Shown here: in pieces, positions 61,301-64,000 of the stretch
Position numbering within the stretch: position 1 is the first letter of the stretch
Layout of the letters: each line of letters opens with the position of its first letter
The notes under the pieces: model-generated
What the model was told of the DNA's origin: nothing
Seen by the model: only the letters and a program-made list of their open reading frames with translations
Database searches by the model: none
Program-made: the position numbers and the translations under genes
From: JAWXBA01 sp048499805
GTDB taxonomy: Bacteria > Gemmatimonadota > Gemmatimonadetes > Gemmatimonadales > GWC2-71-9
Direction of reading: 5' to 3'
Assembly (NCBI GenBank): GCA_048499805.1
Contig: JASNZF010000002.1
Coordinates: 558,001 to 622,000, forward strand
Length of the DNA: 64,000 nt

Positions 61301-63238
61301 CCCGTACTCGGTGAGATGTCCATCAGGGTCTGTCGCCCCCGTTGCCCGAAGGGCTCCACGGGCGCGATTGCTCTCGCGCTCAAACGTCTCACGTACGCGT
61401 AGGCCGGCCGTATCGGGAACGATGGACTCGTGACGAAAACTGACTGGTAGCACCGCTGCATCTTGCTCAACACCCGCTGCCATCAACTTCATCCAGAACG
61501 TCTCCAGATTCGTCTGAGCAGACCCGGGGGGCGTGTTGCCACCCATCTCGAAGAATTGATCAACGGTATAGAGCGGAAACACCCATCCCGGTGCATCTCG
61601 CCCGACTCTCCCCCAGCGCTGCCGGACGCCAGATCGACTGTGAGGACGGGTGGGATACGACCCGCTGGCGAGCTCTGGGTCCCACTCTGGCTGGCATATC
61701 AGCCCTGAGTCGACGACGAATCGGACCCCCTTCACCGTCAGCGAGGTCTCGGCAAGATTCGAGGATACGACGATTTTGCGCTTTTCTCCGCGCGACCGTG
61801 CCGCGGTGGCCTTTTCGCTGATCCCACGATCGGTCGTTGCCAGCAGAGGATAGACGTCGAACGCTTTCTTGAGTCCTTGCGACCTAAGTTTCTCCTCGAT
61901 GCGCTCGATCGACCGTTCGATCGCGGCCGTCGTTGGAAGAAAGCCGAGGATATCCCCCCAGTCCGTACCTGCGGCGATCGCGACCACCTGCTCCGCGAGC
62001 GCCGCTGGCATTTCGTCTTTCCAACTCTCCATCGGCAACCGCTGCCCGGTCCGCAGTTGGGCAACGGCTCGCGTCGTGGCCCGCAGATCCTCCTTGGCAA
62101 AACCCTCCGTCTCCGGCCCCTCAGAGTTCCACCCCTCGAACGCGATCTTTCCCCCCGAACCATCCTCGATCGTGACGCCATTCTCGATCAGGTGTTCGCC
62201 TACCTCCAAATCGACAAACAGGGGCACGCCGTAGCCAAAACTCTTGGTCGCCGGCACAGCCATGTGAAACACGCGATCGGCGCCACCGAAGTACTCGACG
62301 AAGAAGCTCCTGTCCAGCGTGGCCGAGGTGATGATGACGCGGAGTTGTGGGTACTGCGTCAACTTCTCACGGAGTTGAGTGAGGATGATGTCGATGTTCT
62401 CGCTTCGCTCGTGAGCTTCATCGATGATCACCGCGCCCAGCCGGGCCACACGGCCATCACGCACCCAATTGATCATGGTGCCGTCAGTCACGTAGATCAG
62501 CTGGCATGCTCCATCCCAATTCTGCTCACCACTGACTTGATACCCAACCCCGAACCCCGGCCCGATGTGGTCGCCGCACTTGCGGCTGTCGTGCCCTAGG
62601 CACAGCTCCTCCCCAACGAACCGGGCTACACCCTTAGCCGCGGCCCGCCGCGGTTCGGTCACGACGATCGGTCCGTGACGAGTTAAGTCTAGTGCTGCCC
62701 CATTGGGAGGACGCATGAGGCGAAATGGCATAAACGTGGACTTTCCGGTTCCCGTGCCCGCCTCGACTACGGCCACCTGCTTGTCCCGAAGACCCTCGAG
62801 TAACATCAGGATGTCTGCGTCACTCATGCCGAACTCAAAGCGGTCCAGGTCAACGTCAACGACTCTTTCCTTGTGCAACACCGGCAGGGGGCCAACCACG
62901 GCTCCGAGGGGACCCGCGGGCTGATGCGGATTCGCTACCTCTCCGATGACAGCTACACTCACATACGGAACGGCGATCGCTTGGATTGCTTGACGATGCG
63001 CCTTGCGGTGCCGTTCGCATCTGTCCGAGCGCGTTGAACCACGCTCGACGAGTCGCTCCGCCCAGCTCCCCGCGTACGCGAAGTTGGAGTCTGGCGCCTC
63101 CGCCGTCCTCCGCGCCTGTCCTGGGACAGGCGATCCCGTAGCCCCTCGACGTTCTGCCTCGCAGTCTTTGCAACTGGCCAGCCAGATCCCCGAGCTCGCG
63201 ATACCCCGTCGTGGCCCCTCGGTCACGTTGACCTCCAT
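58367..63238 (-). CDS. Giant DEAH-box helicase with KH domains and CFI-box C-terminus
   Basis: 1623 residues. A CxxC...CxxH zinc-binding N-terminus (C23, C26, C74, H77). Superfamily 2 helicase: Walker A GTGTGKST (161-168), DEAH (273-276), SAT (305-307), motif VI QRWGRVGR near 560. The C-terminal helicase extension is followed by an acidic linker and OB/S1-like strands. Two KH-like segments come near 1370-1450 (the second with GLLIGRGGATINRLKE). The CFI-box C-terminal domain starts near 1540 with CFVATACYGD. The set suggests ATP-driven remodelling of RNA. Its start overlaps the upstream gene by 16 bases, so the two form an operon. Codon and base use are less GC-rich than the left part of the window. 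Confidence 0.88.
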   Translation of the reverse strand: MEVNVTEGPRRGIASSGIWLASCKDCEAERRGATGSPVPGQARRTAEAPDSNFAYAGSWAERLVERGSTRSDRCERHRKAHRQAIQAIAVPYVSVAVIGEVANPHQPAGPLGAVVGPLPVLHKERVVDVDLDRFEFGMSDADILMLLEGLRDKQVAVVEAGTGTGKSTFMPFRLMRPPNGAALDLTRHGPIVVTEPRRAAAKGVARFVGEELCLGHDSRKCGDHIGPGFGVGYQVSGEQNWDGACQLIYVTDGTMINWVRDGRVARLGAVIIDEAHERSENIDIILTQLREKLTQYPQLRVIITSATLDRSFFVEYFGGADRVFHMAVPATKSFGYGVPLFVDLEVGEHLIENGVTIEDGSGGKIAFEGWNSEGPETEGFAKEDLRATTRAVAQLRTGQRLPMESWKDEMPAALAEQVVAIAAGTDWGDILGFLPTTAAIERSIERIEEKLRSQGLKKAFDVYPLLATTDRGISEKATAARSRGEKRKIVVSSNLAETSLTVKGVRFVVDSGLICQPEWDPELASGSYPTRPHSRSGVRQRWGRVGRDAPGWVFPLYTVDQFFEMGGNTPPGSAQTNLETFWMKLMAAGVEQDAAVLPVSFRHESIVPDTAGLRVRETFERESNRARGALRATGATDPDGHLTEYGRDLERFPGTGSEALALMLAEQLACVHEVALALHVLGGGVLFGRRDDCLLQVNSGWPAAWRVGALQRHTGLAVGCADDLDLLLRVVSLWQAAENRGDWCAQWWINEPALEATWGAAMETVESLSAAMKGEAYRQVDPTLAHRVRGILTHSMVSARYVRKGDDGFEAGTATADKPEVVQLSRGQLMEVGDTILAFHRFRVGDGRALISHVVRTATWASDVAKSDEAGLDLLIRAAENRWRAGLEDPRIQAAQAAYPVGCAVDLTLDPERAGAWPVRDICVVGQPFPRPRLKGSEDDEDAESDDESGGVREWDPVGRDTDASVPEEELEARVLDPRRDEANDDRQVGGATSIGGSKWSPQPEVGELSAVALSTTMPLAQTMQGTVVGYRPARAGVTLVIQPLGEGTAHDPAQHPDLEPGDTISVVVVGNGRDQEQLLVQLMRADGRGHFYVKGTGLNYYDRDCLLGIKPGTELTATVIPDGSQGMTATVLPELMRRACNSVETLTVDGETRTFFPAMVIATQNEWGRVTVALGSSDTEGIVHRFEVRWQDMRDARIPASKVGQGLLVALGADEQRRGRVRVGGRPQATIQEVARRYPEAVELNGDTIRLIGMDVPLDAVKALSAPLYSPAQRDGLWAAYVGSLARIVTEVRPLTVRVTVSCSPALMSLLAVRLRDVQPILDVSVRQGDGPNQLVVSSQDQAKADSGASRIGTWEEMPRVWGTIPSGTAGRVLGKEHANRRRWEETDGIEWVWVDGTTVGVIGESPDAVKRVFAEIRRLAESARGELSISPTKNGLLIGRGGATINRLKESTGCQARESGGTWTIDGPNESAVREFMTMATAIVSGQTRMLSVASVVVRDDTTPARVASRPRRTATRPDARASKVRSGSGQSVPATSEKPCFVATACYGDADHPDVVFLRGWRDEVLSESFLGRSFIGVYYRVSPRLAQLVGDRPFVAAIGRRIVSEIAGYIRRGTGGRRG

Positions 63239-64000
63239 ATGGTGCCACGAGCAAACTCCCTGTCGCCCTGAAAGTACTGTGGCACCACGGCGAGCGCCCG
63301 CGGCTTCTCCATTATTCGGTGGATCACAGCGCGGTAGAAGCCGACAACAGCCGGCTCAAGCCCCGTTTGGAACATGTGCAGTTCCGTCGGTCCATCCCCC
63401 AAGTGTCGTAGTTGGCGAAGAGAGGTTTCGAAAACCATTGCGTCCGTGAGACCGGCTGGCCTCGGTCTGCTCACCTTCGAGTTCCGAAGCCACGCGCCAT
63501 CTACCTCCGCATCCATGTCAACATGTCGGATCGACATCAGGGCGAACTTGAGCACACGCCATCCCTCCGGCACCGTATCCGACATGCGAATAGAGCGCAT
63601 CGGGAAGGGTGGGCCCTCCGAACCGTCCCGGTAGACGACACGAAGCACCACCGTCTTGTCCGACTCCGTCTTGGCCACGTGACGCCTCAAGGTTTCCGTC
63701 AGAACGGTGTTGGACACATCGCTTGGCCGAAGGGCACTTCTTGGGTCCGTGGGGTTCTCGAGTGCCCGAGATAGCAGGAACTCGAATCGTTCCAGCGTAG
63801 CCGCGCGCCCATCCGGTGCACTTGCCTTCCACCGCTCTGCGGGCAGTTGTGGCCCCACGCCCGGCACCCCGTCCAGAGTCTTATCACCACGACAATGTGG
63901 GAGGCGTAGCGCCACCACCGCATGGCCGTCCGAAATCCAACTCAGAACCTTCTCGGGGACACCGGTACCGCCGAGGTTTCCCTCGGATCGGAGCAACAAC
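63223..64000 (-). CDS. Partner protein of the DEAH helicase, unknown function (5' truncated by the window edge)
   Basis: 259 residues visible; the start lies beyond the right end. A mixed alpha/beta protein with VLRVVYRDGSEGPPFPMRSIRMS, ELHMFQTGLEPAVVGFYRAVIHRIM and a C-terminal AVVPQYFQGD. No catalytic motif can be named. Its stop overlaps the helicase start by 16 bases, so a joint function is likely. Confidence 0.6.
   Translation of the reverse strand, partial: LLLRSEGNLGGTGVPEKVLSWISDGHAVVALRLPHCRGDKTLDGVPGVGPQLPAERWKASAPDGRAATLERFEFLLSRALENPTDPRSALRPSDVSNTVLTETLRRHVAKTESDKTVVLRVVYRDGSEGPPFPMRSIRMSDTVPEGWRVLKFALMSIRHVDMDAEVDGAWLRNSKVSRPRPAGLTDAMVFETSLRQLRHLGDGPTELHMFQTGLEPAVVGFYRAVIHRIMEKPRALAVVPQYFQGDREFARGTIWRST

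Overview
The window is a 64 kb piece of a high-GC bacterial chromosome that looks like a Gemmatimonadota member (inference). The basis is the gene repertoire: many secreted or lipoprotein hydrolases, a serine/threonine kinase fused to TPR repeats, a PadR regulator paired with an ADOP-type ABC permease, many small NTF2-like lipoproteins, and a tRNA without encoded CCA. No rRNA, ribosomal protein or phage gene is present to confirm this.

Layout. 1-2.3 kb: the end of a TPR protein (probably kinase-TPR), tRNA-Ser(CGA) with a promoter, and a split copy of its T-arm. 2.3-30 kb: an exported-enzyme zone with peptidases M14, M20 and M28, a penicillin-acylase family hydrolase, a TolB-amidohydrolase fusion, a beta-lactamase-fold serine hydrolase, an alpha-hydroxy-acid oxidase, an ECF sigma/anti-sigma pair and several decayed genes (SPFH protein, DinB-like, DUF2461). 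30-39 kb: an HD-GYP response regulator coupled to a hybrid histidine kinase, a racemase-like protein, a cluster of very small membrane proteins, and a large modular protein of unknown function. 39-50 kb: PadR with an ADOP permease, an AhpD-like protein with an in-frame TGA, an APC amino-acid permease, and a kinase-TPR protein. 50-55.7 kb: an M24 peptidase, an alcohol dehydrogenase-like protein, orphan secreted proteins, a DUF2442 gene with a DUF4160 remnant, and three copies of a 46-bp hairpin repeat. 56-58.3 kb: three small genes separated by integron attC-like sites, all on the minus strand. 58.4-64 kb: an operon, running off the right edge, whose second gene is a 1623-residue DEAH helicase with KH domains and a CFI-box C-terminus.

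Two signals stand out. (1) At 42760-43332 an AhpD-like CMD protein carries TGA at the second cysteine of its CxxC motif, followed at once by a stem-loop with a GUU apical loop. It is a candidate selenoprotein with CxxU, and the Glu and His relay residues are in the expected places. (2) The right end is an integron-type cassette array (attC arms with the characteristic extra base) next to a candidate RNA-directed conflict operon.

Coding is tightly packed with several 4-base ATGA or GTGA overlaps, which suggest coupled translation. All product calls come from reading motifs by eye; no search was run.
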